Below, piece by piece: positions 48,113-58,700 of a stretch of 64,000 bases of DNA. Positions within the stretch are counted from its first letter, which is position 1; each line of letters begins with the position of its first letter. The stretch is from Larix kaempferi (taxonomy: Eukaryota; Streptophyta; Pinopsida; Pinales; Pinaceae), in assembly GCA_027924585.1 (NCBI GenBank), contig BSBM01000372.1, positions 6,865,001-6,929,000 of the forward strand, in the 5' to 3' direction. Made by a program: the position numbers and the translations under genes. Under the pieces are notes generated by a model. That model did not search any database. It was not told where the DNA came from and saw only the letters and a program-made list of their open reading frames with translations.

Positions 48113-48256
48113 CAAGCCTATTTGACAGACCCTCGATCAAGCAAATACCTCGATCGAGGTCTTAATAAACCCTCGATCAAGGTATCGTTAAACCCTCGAT
48201 CGAGGTTCTATTAAGCCCTCAATCGAGGTATTTAAAAAAGCTCGATCGAGGGCTTA
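48113..48256. repeat. Right subterminal palindrome cluster of C
   Basis: Seven copies of CCCTCGATCGAGG or close variants (CCCTCGATCAAG, CCCTCAATCGAGG) within 145 bp. It repeats the motif of the left cluster, in an inverted position relative to the element ends, though about 820 bp from the right end. Confidence 0.85.
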
Positions 48257-49046
48257 AAATACAGGCCGAGAGCCCCTTTCTCAGCAGAATGGAATGTTTG
48301 TCTGCCTTCCATAGAGTTAAACTATGTCATTAAATGCTCATTAATGAGCAAACTTGATACCATTGGATTCGTCAACGAATCTTCTATCCAGATACATAAA
48401 ATTTATGAATTTTTATCTTCACATGTCTTTTGTTTTTAAATTTCTACTAACACTTTCCCTAAAAAACCATGCCGACAACTTCGATTGAACTCAAAGATAA
48501 ATCCACAACATTCAAAATACACATCCAAATTTTTTGAAAAAATACACAAGCCCCAAAGAAACGCGTCCTCTTTAAAAGGGTATTTTTAGTTTTGCAAATT
48601 ATGTAAAAAATCAAAAGATTTCGTGCATGCACACACATGTGTGCACAATGCGACTTAAATATTCATTGGTAAGTTTCGAAAAATAATAATAAATACACTT
48701 TTTCGAGAAAAATTAAAAGAAAAATATGTAAGCCCTAGTACATTCTGTCTAGATCATGTTCATATATTTCATTTTTAAAATTATTACTTTAATATTAAAT
48801 TATTGTGAATGCACACAAACTACTTGTTAATTGCTCTTCAAATTTTTAAGTACACACGTTTCATTAAATGAAAATTCGACACGATGTATGGAATTGGTAT
48901 ATTTTGAAAAAAATATCATTGGAAAGCCAACATAATTCTCTACATTTTGTTTTTCAACTGCATGTCAAAATTCATGTGGCAAGTATGAGTTTAGGGCTTC
49001 AATTTAATACAGGGGTAAAATTTTTATTTTTCACTGTCATATTTGA
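48257..49046. other. Right terminal region of C, no gene
   Basis: Unremarkable AT-rich sequence with a short alternating purine-pyrimidine run (GCATGCACACACATGTGTGC, 48625-48645). The plus-strand frame starting at 48868 crosses the right end of C into the LTR of B and is accidental. Confidence 0.5.
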
Positions 49047-49080
49047 CCAAAAAGAGTTACCCATCTTCATGGAATCACCC
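49047..49080 (-). repeat. Right TIR of transposon C
   Basis: Minus strand begins GGGTGATTCCATGAAGATGG, pairing with the left TIR. Directly followed by CTAA, the second copy of the target site. Confidence 0.88.
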
Positions 49081-50559
49081 CTAAACTCCCTCGAATTTCT
49101 GAACAGAGGTATGTATTGTGTTAAGTATGTTATTAAGGTCTCATATGAACCATTGATGGATTATTACAATTGTTCTCACCCTCTCCGATTCAACTGCAAA
49201 AATCCCCAATTCGACCCTTGGGGAAATGACACTATTTCACCTCCCAATACAACTAAACCGAGTAAAAATTCTTCAAATGCTCAAGTACACTACATGAAAC
49301 TTGTAGAAGACATCCATGGAATTATATTTATCACAAATATATCATGTAGAATCATCCATCCATTCGAAATAATCAACATTACAGTGTCATACATCTATGC
49401 ATTGAGGAAATGGACATTGTTTGCTCATTAATCAATATTTTTGCATACAATCAGTGGGTATTTCGACCTGAGGCTTTCTAAATATGAAGAACATAGGATA
49501 TGAAGCTATTATAATCATAAAAATATCATATGAATCTCTCCCAATGAGTACAAGAGCTCACCCAAAGCGCAATCCCTCAAGGAGCATGAATATGCCTTCA
49601 AAACTGGAAATGGTGGAGAAGAAGTGTTGCACTAAACCAAACCATGAAACTTCCTATAGCTGCTACTTGCAAATACAAACTCTATTAGAGCACTATGAAA
49701 TACCTGAGTGGCCTCTCCAAACACCAACTTGGATGGGAATATTTCACCCTCGAAATTGGCTAAGGCAAGAAACTAGTCATCCACTAGCTCTCTCTTCACA
49801 AATGCAATTTTTCTCAAATCATCAAAATCCATTCTCATACTTCATTTCTACATTTTATAACCAACATTAGCCTTCTAAGGGTCTAAATCCTCTCATTAGA
49901 TTCAATAGATTTCCATTTAGGAAATATTCCACATTTGCCACTTGTCTCCTAGTTCCAACCTTCCATCTTCTCCCAAATTCGATTTTGAGGCTCTTTGGCT
50001 TCTCCAACTCCCATGAGCACCTTCATTGAGCCTATTTTTGGGGATGAAATGTCATAGTGGTCAGATGTTAGAGGTCAGGTCTGCAATTTGTCATATTTTT
50101 CATAGATGCTCCATCATTGGTGTCATAGGGGCTAGGGAATCTAGCCCAAGTGTCCACAAACTTCCAATTTGACTCTTTATCTTCCATGGAGGTTACCAAT
50201 CCTTCCCAATTCAACATAAGATGCTGAATGACATGTGTTATGACTTACCAACTCACCCAAGAGTGTTCACCTTCCCATTAATTTGAATTTGCAAGAGATA
50301 GATACCATGTATCATGAAAAATCAAGCTAGTGTGGGTCCCACATCCTCCATATGTCTCCAAAACCATTTTCCACCTAGGATTTATCTTGAATTTCTTTAT
50401 TCACTCTATTTATTAAATACTTGAACCCTTCTAATGTCTAAAAATCATTTATTAGCTTCCTTATTACCATTCCAGATGTGCCCATCCAACCTAGGAAACT
50501 AGTAGGATTGATGGGATTGTCTTACTATGAAATTATTTGAATGGGGACATTACACTCTT

Positions 50560-51049
50560 CCTATCCACCCAATCCCCCCCCTCTCTTACACTATACCCAA
50601 TCCCTCCTCCCTCCCTCACCCCTCTCTTCTCTCCTTCACCACAAGGGTTAGGAGATATATTATTACAAAAAATCACTAACTCGCATTATCCTCATGTACA
50701 TATAAATTTTCATCCTTGTAACTATAAATCCATAACCCCTATATCTCAATCCTCAAACCCTTGACCATTAGTCCCTATCCACTGCAATCCCTAGTCCCTA
50801 GTACAACTAACCACCATAACCCTTGGCCCACTATAATCCTAAACTAGTATAGCCCCTAAATATCCTAAATACTAACACATAATGATATATATCCCTTAAC
50901 CCCTATAATCCTAACCACGTAATCCTAACCTCTAAAGTGGCTCGTCAAATAAAAATTAACCCTCAACCCTTATAACCTATAATTATCATCAACCCTAAAC
51001 TCTATCATCAAACACCCAATGCTTCAAACCTATAACCCATAACCAGTTT
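50560..51049. other. Pyrimidine-rich stretch and degenerate CCCTAA-like words
   Basis: 50560-50645 is C/T-rich and would have followed the TATA box at 26910 before element B inserted. 50750-51030 is full of words such as AATCCTAACC, ACCCTAAACT and AACCTATAACCCATAACC without fixed period. No gene seen; the 75-codon frame at 50537-50764 is low complexity. Confidence 0.5.
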
Positions 51050-52640
51050 AGAGAGATAGACAGAGAGAGAGAGACCCGAACCTTGGGCCCTAAAGGAGTA
51101 TTCTATCCAGAAAGAGCTATGATGATTTCCTCCACTAACCACACATGACCTCTTAATGGTATCATTGGCCTATGATTAAGGATATCGATACCATGAAGTG
51201 GTTTTCAGCAATATGTATGTGCCTGATCAACGATTTTGGAATGATGTTTTATGGAAGAATATCATGCCTTTGGCCGTAAAGAAACCATTTAGAAATCCAA
51301 GGCCATGAACAATGTCTAAAAGCACCAAACAAGACTTTACAGGGGTATCCATTGTGCTATATATCCAAGTCTTGGGGACTTAGGGCATTGGACATGGTCA
51401 AGGGAGGAGACCTAAGACTCGGACCTTAAAGGAATCTTATATCCATCTAGGGCTAAGAAGGTTACCTCCACCAACTACACATGGCCTCTTGAGGTATCAT
51501 TGTCCTGTGATTGAGGATGGAAGTGCCATTATATGGTTTTGAACTTATTATCTACATGTCTTAGGGCATTGGAAATGGTTTTCCAGGGAAGAATACCATG
51601 CATTTGGCCCTAAATAAACCATTGAGGCATCCAAAGCCATGCGAAATTCCTCGAGGAACCATGCATTACCTCATAGGTATATATGTGGAAATATGTATCT
51701 ATGTGTTAGGGCTTTAGGACCTTGGACATAGTCAATGGAGGAGAGTTGATCCTATGGACCTAATTGAATCTTCTAGCCATCCAAGGATAAGAATATTTCA
51801 TCCACCAACCACGCATGAAATCTTGAGGGTATCATCACTCTATGATTGAGGATATTAGTGCCATTCAATATTTTTAAGTAGTATGTGCATGTCTTGGATC
51901 CTTTAGGATGATGCTCTAGGGAAGAATAATTTGACTTTATCCTTAAAGAAAGCATTGAGGCATCTAGATCCATGAAAAATGCTTCGAAGCACAACACATG
52001 ACTTTGTCAATGGTAAATTCATGATGCTCTATATTTATGTCTTGGGGCGTTGGGGCCTTGGACATGCTTAGTGGAGGATACCAAAACCTTGTGCCTTGAA
52101 GAAGTCTTCTAGCCATCAAAGACTAAGAAGGTTTCCTAAACCAACCACGCATGGCTTCTTGAGTGTTCCAATGGCTTATGATTAAGGATGTTGGTGCAAT
52201 TAGGTGGTTTGGAGAAATATGTATATGTCTCAAGGCCTTGGGAATGAAATGCAAGGGAAAATGACCATGCATTTTTCCCTAAAGAAACCAATGAGGCATC
52301 CAAAGCCATGAAAAATGTCTCAAAGCACCATGTATGACTTTGTAGGGATATCCATGATTCCATGGCACTATGTATCCAAGTCTTTGGAATTGGGGGTTTG
52401 GACATGGTCATGGGAGGAGATTTGAAGCTTGGGACTGAAAGGAATGTTACATCCATTTAGGGATAACAAGGTTTCCTCCACCAAGAACATATACCATTTT
52501 GGGGATATCATTGGCCTATTGATGATGATTGTGCCATCATGGTATCATTGGCATATTATTGTTTCCTTGAACAATCATAGATCCATCCTAAACGCGTATC
52601 TATCAAGCACTGAGAGGCATCCAATTTCTTGAGGTCTTAT
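51050..52640. repeat. Diverged ~338-bp tandem repeat, about 4.7 copies
   Basis: The marker ATGGTCAAGGGAGGAGA and its variants recur at about 51390, 51727, 52066 and 52404 (steps of 337-339 bp), with a partial first copy from about 51065. Each unit also contains a form of AAGAAGGTTTCCTCCACCAA, of CCACGCATGGCTTCTTGAG and of CCATGAAAAATGCTTCGAAG. Copies differ strongly, so the array is old. Antisense frames across it (51773-51997, 52136-52456) encode related peptides because of the repeat. Confidence 0.85.
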
Positions 52641-53089
52641 TTTTTTAATGAGTTTTTATCTGGTTTTAAAATTTTGTTTTATGAGCAGATATGGATTTTT
52701 TAATTGGTTTTCAATTTTTATTTTATGAGGCAACATAACTTTTTTTAAATACTCTTTCGTTTGGGTACATAACGTGACGGCGTTATGCTACATTACATTA
52801 CACATCTCCCCCATACTAAGTTGTAACCACCTCGCTACTCTCGGTGCAATAAACACATATGACATTGCAAGCAAATACTTCACCTTCAAATGATCATATT
52901 TGCTTGAGAACTATGTATAGGTCTTGAGCCATAAACCAATGTAAAGGAATGAGACATTGAAATTAGGCCTAAATTAAAAAAAAATTGAAGCTCAAGGGAA
53001 ACCAATAATCCATTGAACTACCACACATGACCTCTATGTAGGACATTTGGCCTATGAGTGGTGATATCTCACTATTAGAAGGTTATGAG
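52641..53089. other. Spacer before Copia D
   Basis: AT-rich. A small inverted repeat CATAACG-TGACGG-CGTTATG lies near 52768-52787. No gene seen. It may hold the lost gag region of element D, but nothing is readable. Confidence 0.4.
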
Positions 53090-54465
53090 CACTAAGGATG
53101 GGTCATGGGGAACTTGATTTTCCTCAATGTGTATTATGTATTAGGCATGCAGATTATTATACCCTTGATAAGTCACACTATAAGGTGTTAACCCCATCTA
53201 GATGTGAACTTTAGGAAACATAAATGCTACTTAGTTGACAAGGATACCAACAAGACTATAGCTCTTGGTGTGGACAATCATGGATTGTTTAGACTATTCA
53301 ACATTGGACAGGTCACAAAGCATGCAATGGTAAGCACAAGTACATCAAATATAAGTACTCTTTGACATCGATTATATGGGAACCTAATCTTAACCTACAT
53401 TTCTCATATGGCTTGAGGTAATATGGTAGAAGGACTTCTTGATATCCAAGCACAAATATAGGGTGTTTTTGGAGCTTGTTAGACAAGAAAGCAGCATAGA
53501 GTACCATTTGAGGAAGGACACGTATGGGGAGAAAACATAGTCATTTAATTGGTTCATGTAAACATTTGTGGACCAATGAACATGGAATCCAACACTAGTG
53601 TTTGGTATTTCTTTCTTTCTATTGACGGCTATAGTAGGAAAATGTGCATGTATTTCATTATTTTTGTTGAGGACTACAATAGGAAAATGTGGGTGTATTT
53701 TATGAAATTGAAAGATAAATTGTTTAATGAATTTCAAAAGTTTCAAGAAAAAAGAGTTAGGATGTCACCTTAGCACTAGTGTATGATGATAACAAAGAAT
53801 TTTGTTCCAAATAATTCAATAATATTTGCAATAATCATCAAACAAAAATATAGTTCACTACACCCTATACTCCATATTAGAATGGTGTGGTTGAGAGGTG
53901 GAACCATGCTATTAAATAGATGGCCATGTGTAAGATGGAGAACATGTATGTTCCAAATAGGTTTTGGGATGAGGAATTGTTTACAATATTATATCTATTA
54001 AATAGATATCTAATGATGGTGTTGAAGAAGAACACTGCAAAGGAAGCATGGTCTAGGAGGAAGCCTAAAGTCATTCAGCCTAGGGTATTTAGTTATATTT
54101 TCCATGCCTAGATTCTAGATGAGAAAAGAACCAAGTTAGACTCTGAGAGAGAGAAATTGATGATCATAGGGTACAATGGCATATATAAATCTTATAGGAT
54201 GGTTTATGTTAACACCAATCACTTGATATTCAATAGATATGTCATAGTTGATGAAGAAGTTCAACCTTTCAAAGCTTCTTTATATTTCAAAATTACCATG
54301 GAGAAACTAGTTGTGGTGAAGGATACAAGTGTCAAGATTCAAGAAGCTCCGCCCAAAATGGGGAAATATTTTGAGGATGTGAAGTCTACAATAATTTATG
54401 ATGCAGACAATGAAAATTAGGATTCATATGAAACATGTAGAGGTAAGACAAGTCATGGTGACAAT
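53090..54465 (+). pseudogene. Copia D: pre-integrase and integrase remnant
   Basis: Plus strand. Around 53400-53510 the GAG-pre-integrase segment is readable (MVEGLLDIQAQI, then TRKQHRVPFEEGH). 53549-53773 is the start of the Copia integrase core (VHVNICGPMNMESNTSVWYF, FVEDYNRKMWVYFMKLKDKL). 53870-54280 covers the rest (ILHIRMVWLRGG for the usual PYTPQQNGV region, NRFWDEELFTILYLLNRY, KPKVIQPRVFSYIFHA, KLMIIGYNGIYKSYRMV, VDEEVQPF). Several frameshifts and stops. Element E interrupts it at 54466 and the reading resumes at 61953. Confidence 0.85.
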
Positions 54466-55016
54466 TGTTAAAATTTAATATGCTAAGACAGAAAATAGCA
54501 GCATTACATTCCATTTCACAATAATAGCATATACAGGATCACTGAAGAAACAACAAGCATAGCGTAAACACAAGAGACACAGATTTATCCTGGGAAACCC
54601 TCATGGGGTAGAAAACCCAGTAAAGCTTCCTCAATATAGATGACCAGCAATATACAAAGATGCAAACCAAAGACATGATCTCCTTCTCCACCATAGCAGA
54701 CCTCTCCTCCACAAGTGCGCCTCTCTCAAGTGTGTGTGTGTATCAAATGAGGAACATACCTCCTCTATTTATACACTACACTGACATGTATTTTACACAA
54801 GTACATGTAGGCTCATATTTAACCATTAGGTTAAATACCCTATTATAACTGACTGGGTCGACCCCCACATGGTGGGTCTAATAACCCTAGTTACCACAAC
54901 CAATTCGGAGGAATAAACATCTCTGGATTCATAGTATAATCATATCGAAGGTATGGAACATCTCCGGAATAAATAATATACAAATATAATATTCTTAGAA
55001 GTTACAATATTCAACA
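54466..55016 (-). repeat. 3' LTR of Copia E
   Basis: Starts TGTTAAAATTTAATATG and ends ATATTCAACA. Minus-strand TATA box TATAAATAG at 54765-54773. Followed by CTCCCCCTTAACG, purine-rich on the minus strand (polypurine tract, 55017-55029). A 62-codon frame (54660-54848) is identical in the other LTR and is not a gene. Confidence 0.94.
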
Positions 55017-55256
55017 CTCCCCCTTAACGAGAAGGATATTATAACAACATCTGCAGGAGCAACGAGTCATACATCATACATGATACATCTATAAATCATT
55101 GGAAGCTTTCTTAACATCATCAATAACTCAACCAGTTACTGGAACATCAACATCTTCAGTACCAAGTCTTTATCTTCTGCAGCACTCGAACAACTATAGC
55201 AACATCAACGTCTGGATCCTCACGATCATCAACATCGTCATTTAGACCATCACGAT

Positions 55257-55633
55257 CAGCATCATCGTCATCATACGATCATCAGCATCGTCATCACATG
55301 ATCATCAGCATCGTCATCACACGATCATCAGCATCGTCATCACACGATCATCAGCATCGTCATCACACAATCATCAGCATCGTCATCTCACGATCATCAG
55401 CATCGTCATCACATGATCAGCAGCAGCGTCATCACATGATCATCAGCATCATCATCACACGATCATCAGCATCGTCATCACATGATCATCAACATCGTCA
55501 TCACATGATCATCAGCATCTTCATCACACGATCATCGGCATCGTCATATCACGATCAGCAGCATCGTCATCATACGATCAGCAGCATCGTCATCACACGA
55601 TCATCAGCATCGTCATCACACGATTAGTAGCAT
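55257..55633. repeat. 23-bp minisatellite in Copia E
   Basis: About 16 units of CGATCATCAGCATCGTCATCACA. Because 23 is not a multiple of three, one frame stays open and gives a 23-residue peptide repeat (55298-55627), which is not a gene. Confidence 0.93.
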
Positions 55634-55693
55634 CATCATCTATATACATGATCCTTCCTTTCGGAATTACTGGATCAATCTCATCACAATCAT

Positions 55694-56428
55694 ATTTAAG
55701 ACTATCCTTCCTTTCAGAATTACTGGATTTACTGTCTAAGGATGATTAGTCCAACCACAATCATATTTAAGACTATCCTTCCTTTCGGAATTACTGGATT
55801 TACTGTCTAAGGATGATTAGTCCAACCATAATCATATTTAAGACTATCCTTCCTTTCGGAATTACTGGATTTACTGTCTAAGGATGATTAATCCAACCGC
55901 AATCGCATTTAAGACTATCCTTCCTGGATTTACTGTCTAAGGATGATTAATCCAATCACAATCGCATTTAAGACTATCCTTCCTAGATTTACTGTCTAAG
56001 GATGATTAATCCAATGACAATCGCATTTAAGACTATCCTTCCTGGATTTACTGTCTAAGGATGATTAATCCAACCACAATCGCATTTAAGACTATCCTTC
56101 CTGGATTTACTGTCTAAGGATGATTAATCCAACCACAATCGCATTTAAGACTATCCTTCCTGGATTTACTGTCTAAGGATGATTAATCCAACCACAATCG
56201 TATTTAAGACTATCCTTCCTGGATTTACTGTCTAAGGATGATTAATCCAACCACAATCGCATTTAAGACTATCCTTCCTGGATTTACTGTCTAAGGATGA
56301 TTAATCCAACCACAATCGCATTTAAGACTATCCTTCCTGGATTTACTGTCTAAGGATGATTAATCCAACCACAATCGCATTTAAGACTATCCTTCCTAGA
56401 TTTACTGTCTAAGGATGATTAATCCAAT
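55694..56428. repeat. 71/59-bp tandem array in Copia E
   Basis: Twelve units beginning ATTTAAGACTATCCTTCC at 55694, 55765, 55836, 55907, 55966 and then every 59 bp to 56379. The first units are 71 bp and contain TTCGGAATTACTGGA; later ones lost 12 bp and spread at 59 bp. This shows how the array grew. Confidence 0.93.
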
Positions 56429-56439
56429 CATGTGCATTT

Positions 56440-57128
56440 TGAACCAAGGTCCAGGGACGATGCAGTCCTATCCTCTATTCTTGGAGACACCTGTCTACGG
56501 CTCACTTTAGAACTTGAGTTCAAGGATGATCCAATCCTCTCAAGTCCACCAAGGACTTCATTCTCGGAGACCTCACGTCTACGGCTCTCTTTAGGACTGA
56601 AAGTCCAGGGATGATCCAATCCCCTCAAGTCCACCAAGGACTTCATTCTCAGAGACCTCACGTCTATGGCTCTCTTTAGGACTGAAAGTCCAGGGATGAT
56701 CCAATCCCCTCAAGTCCACCAAGGACTTCATTCTCGGAGACCTCACGTCTACGGCTCTCTTTAGGACTGAAAGTCCAGGGATGATCCAATCCCCTCAAGT
56801 CCACCAAGGACTTCATTCTCGGAGACCTCACGTCTACGGCTCTCCTTAGGACTGAAAGTCCAGGGATGATCCAATCCCCTCAACTGTCCACTAAGGACTT
56901 CATTTTCGGAGACCTCACGTCTACGGCTCTCTTTAGGACTGAAAGTCCAGGGATGATCCAATCCCCTCAACTGTCCACTAAGGACTTCATTCTCGGAGAC
57001 CTCACATCTACGGATCTCTTTAGGACTGAAATTCCAAGGATGATCCAATCCCCTCAACTGTCCACTAAGGACTTCATTCTCGGAGACCTCACGTCTACGG
57101 CTCTCTTTAGAACTTAAGTCCAAGGATG
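56440..57128. repeat. 85/88-bp tandem array in Copia E
   Basis: About eight units with CTTTAGGACTGAAAGTCCAG, CCACCAAGGACTTCATTCTC and GGAGACCTCACGTCTACGG. Early units are 85 bp, later ones 88 bp with CTGTCCACTAAGG. Open frames on both strands here are repeat by-products. Confidence 0.93.
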
Positions 57129-57159
57129 GTCCAATCCTCATCTATATTCTCATCTATAC

Positions 57160-57420
57160 AGGTACAAATATCCAAGAGCATGTATCACATCAAAACATGT
57201 ATACATCACTAATCTAAACATGTATACATCACACCAAAACATGTATACATCTAGCATATATAATCAAAACATGTATACATCACATCAAAACATGTATACA
57301 TCTAGCATGTATTCTCACTAATAAATCAAAACATGTATACATCACATCAAAACATGTATACATCTAGCATGTATCAAAGCATGTATACATCACATCAAAA
57401 ACATGTATACATCAAAAAAT
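57160..57420. repeat. Short CATGTATACATC tandem repeat in Copia E
   Basis: Irregular repeats of AAAACATGTATACATCACATC, with TGTATACA as a palindromic core, ending about 95 bp before the RNase H stop. Confidence 0.85.
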
Positions 57421-57514
57421 AAAAGATATATAGGAGTTCTAAATCTAAATAATTCTAAGTAACTAAGTGCAACAAAACAAAATTTAAGGGACAGACTTGT
57501 TATCAAGTACTATA

Positions 57515-58700
57515 CTACTCCCCCTTTCGAGGAGGGTCCTTCTGGACTATACCAAGCTTGTCTCGGAAGTATTCAAACTTTACTCGAGACAAAGGTTTAG
57601 TCAAGATATCGGCAATCTGATCTTCAGTGCTTATATACTCGAGCTTGATAGCTCCTCTCTGCACCATGTCTTGTATATAGAAGTATCGGATCTCAATGTG
57701 TTTTGACTTATCGTGGAACACAGGATAATCAGACATCTTAATGCAGCTTTGATTATCACACATAATCACAGTGGGATCCATTTCTAAGTCAAACACTCCA
57801 TATAAAAGCTTCTAAAGCCATACTGCTTCACAGCTGGCAGAGCAGACAACCATATATTCTACTTCAGCAGTACTGAGAGCCACACTAGAATGTTTCTTGC
57901 TGAACCATGAGATCATGGCAGATTCAAGACTATAACATCCACCTAATGTACTCTTTATGTCTGAGACGCTTCCTGCCCAATCAGAATCTGAGTAACCATG
58001 TAAACGGAGTTCATGACCTCAAAGATAACATAGACCAAAAATCTAATGTACCTTTTAGGTACCTCACTACATGCTTTGTAGCTATTAAGTGAACCTTTCT
58101 AGGTTCTACTAGATACTGACTTAGGGTATTTACAGCAAAGCATATATCTGGCCTAGTATTTGTTAAATACATCAATGACCCAATGATTTGTCTATATAGG
58201 GTTAAGTCCACTAAATACGATGAGTCATTAACTAACAACTTCAAGTTGGAGTCCATGGGAGTGGCCATGGCTTTATACTCCAACATATCAAATCTTTTTA
58301 GAAACTTCACAGCATACTTACCTTGATTTAAAAGATTCCTTTTGGATCTTGCCATACTTCTAGACCTAAGAAGTAGTGCATTAGTCCGAGATCTTTCATT
58401 TTCATTTATGCAGCCATTTTCATGACCTGTTTCTCATTCCTTGTTAGAAAGAGATCATCGTCATACAATAATGGTATGATAGGTTCATCATCCACAACCT
58501 TAAGGTAAAGGTTAGGAACAGTTTTACTTCTGGTAAAGCCCAAGCTTTGTCATGAAGCTGTCAATTGTCCATTATTCACACTCAGCATTGAGTGATCTTC
58601 TGCATATCTATCTGTGCCATCTCTCATAAGATGGGTCTACTAATATGAGCCTCAAAATCATTCGAACTCTGTGGTGAGTTCCTTCTTGCATCCATGTCAT
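57515..58700 (-). pseudogene. Copia reverse transcriptase (partial) and RNase H remnant, E
   Basis: From high to low coordinate: RT piece with LYDDDLFLTRNE (YVDDL box variant) near 58460; 58355-58011 with SLMYLTNTRPDICFAVNTLS; RNase H through 57796-57515, ending ADILTKPLSRVKFEYFRDKL. A frameshift and stops, including TAG near 57812, interrupt RNase H. The central RT segment is missing as in A1. The order and sequence follow A1 closely. Confidence 0.92.

Larger units (their letters stand above)
30919..49080. mobile_element. Element C: 18.2-kb DNA transposon with two convergent genes
   Basis: Ends are exact by comparison with the empty site in the other LTR of B. TSD is CTAA (30915-30918, 49081-49084). 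Reading TAA with an extra terminal C on one side is possible but fits less well. TIRs are imperfect over 34 bp (27 identities), starting GGGTGA(A/T)TCCATGAA. Palindromic CCTCGATCGAGG-type repeats cluster near both ends. Contents are a plus-strand five-exon gene (37725-39709), a minus-strand four-exon transposase-like gene (42163-47617), AT-rich tandem repeats and a decayed gag-like insertion near 34.1-34.7 kb. The superfamily is uncertain. The 4-bp TSD and the D-D-E motif style suggest a Sola-like element, but I recall no close plant example; Harbinger would need a 3-bp TSD. Confidence 0.88.
26935..50554 (-). mobile_element. Element B: gag-protease-only gypsy element, split by transposon C
   Basis: LTRs begin TGTAATGTCCCC and end GGGTCATTACA on the minus strand. 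TSD CTCTT lies at 26930-26934 and 50555-50559. The internal region is only 1995 bp (28623-30617) and encodes gag plus protease. RT, RNase H and integrase are absent, as in the non-autonomous group known as TR-GAG. The 5' LTR is broken at 30918 by an 18.2-kb DNA transposon and resumes at 49081. LTR divergence is about 5% by eye over the first 300 bp (about 16 differences). Stops in gag and a replaced catalytic residue in the protease show that this copy is inactive. Confidence 0.93.
30618..50554 (-). repeat. 5' LTR of element B, split by transposon C
   Basis: Two parts, 30618-30918 and 49081-50554, about 1771 bp once C and one CTAA copy are removed. The break falls inside the word CCTCTAAACTCCCTCG, which is uninterrupted at 27229 in the other LTR; this fixes both ends of C to the base. 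The frames at 48868-49431 and 49484-49870 run through LTR sequence and are not genes. Confidence 0.94.

Noticed and set aside
30915-49084. PIF/Harbinger assignment of C from a TAA target duplication
   Set aside because: TAA would require an extra C on only one end; CTAA with equal ends fits better, and the protein motifs do not look like a Harbinger transposase.
49484-49870. 128-codon frame with a counterpart at 27555-27761
   Set aside because: Matching positions in the two LTRs of element B; the frame differs by stops between copies.
55298-55627. 109-codon open frame rich in His and Ser
   Set aside because: It is the read-through of a 23-bp minisatellite, giving the same peptide every 23 residues.
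56761-57141. 126-codon antisense frame and a matching sense frame at 56866-57117
   Set aside because: Both run through the 85/88-bp tandem array of Copia E; the peptide repeats with the DNA unit.
55257-57420. CRISPR-like repeated array
   Set aside because: Units are contiguous without unique spacers, and the DNA is a plant retrotransposon.
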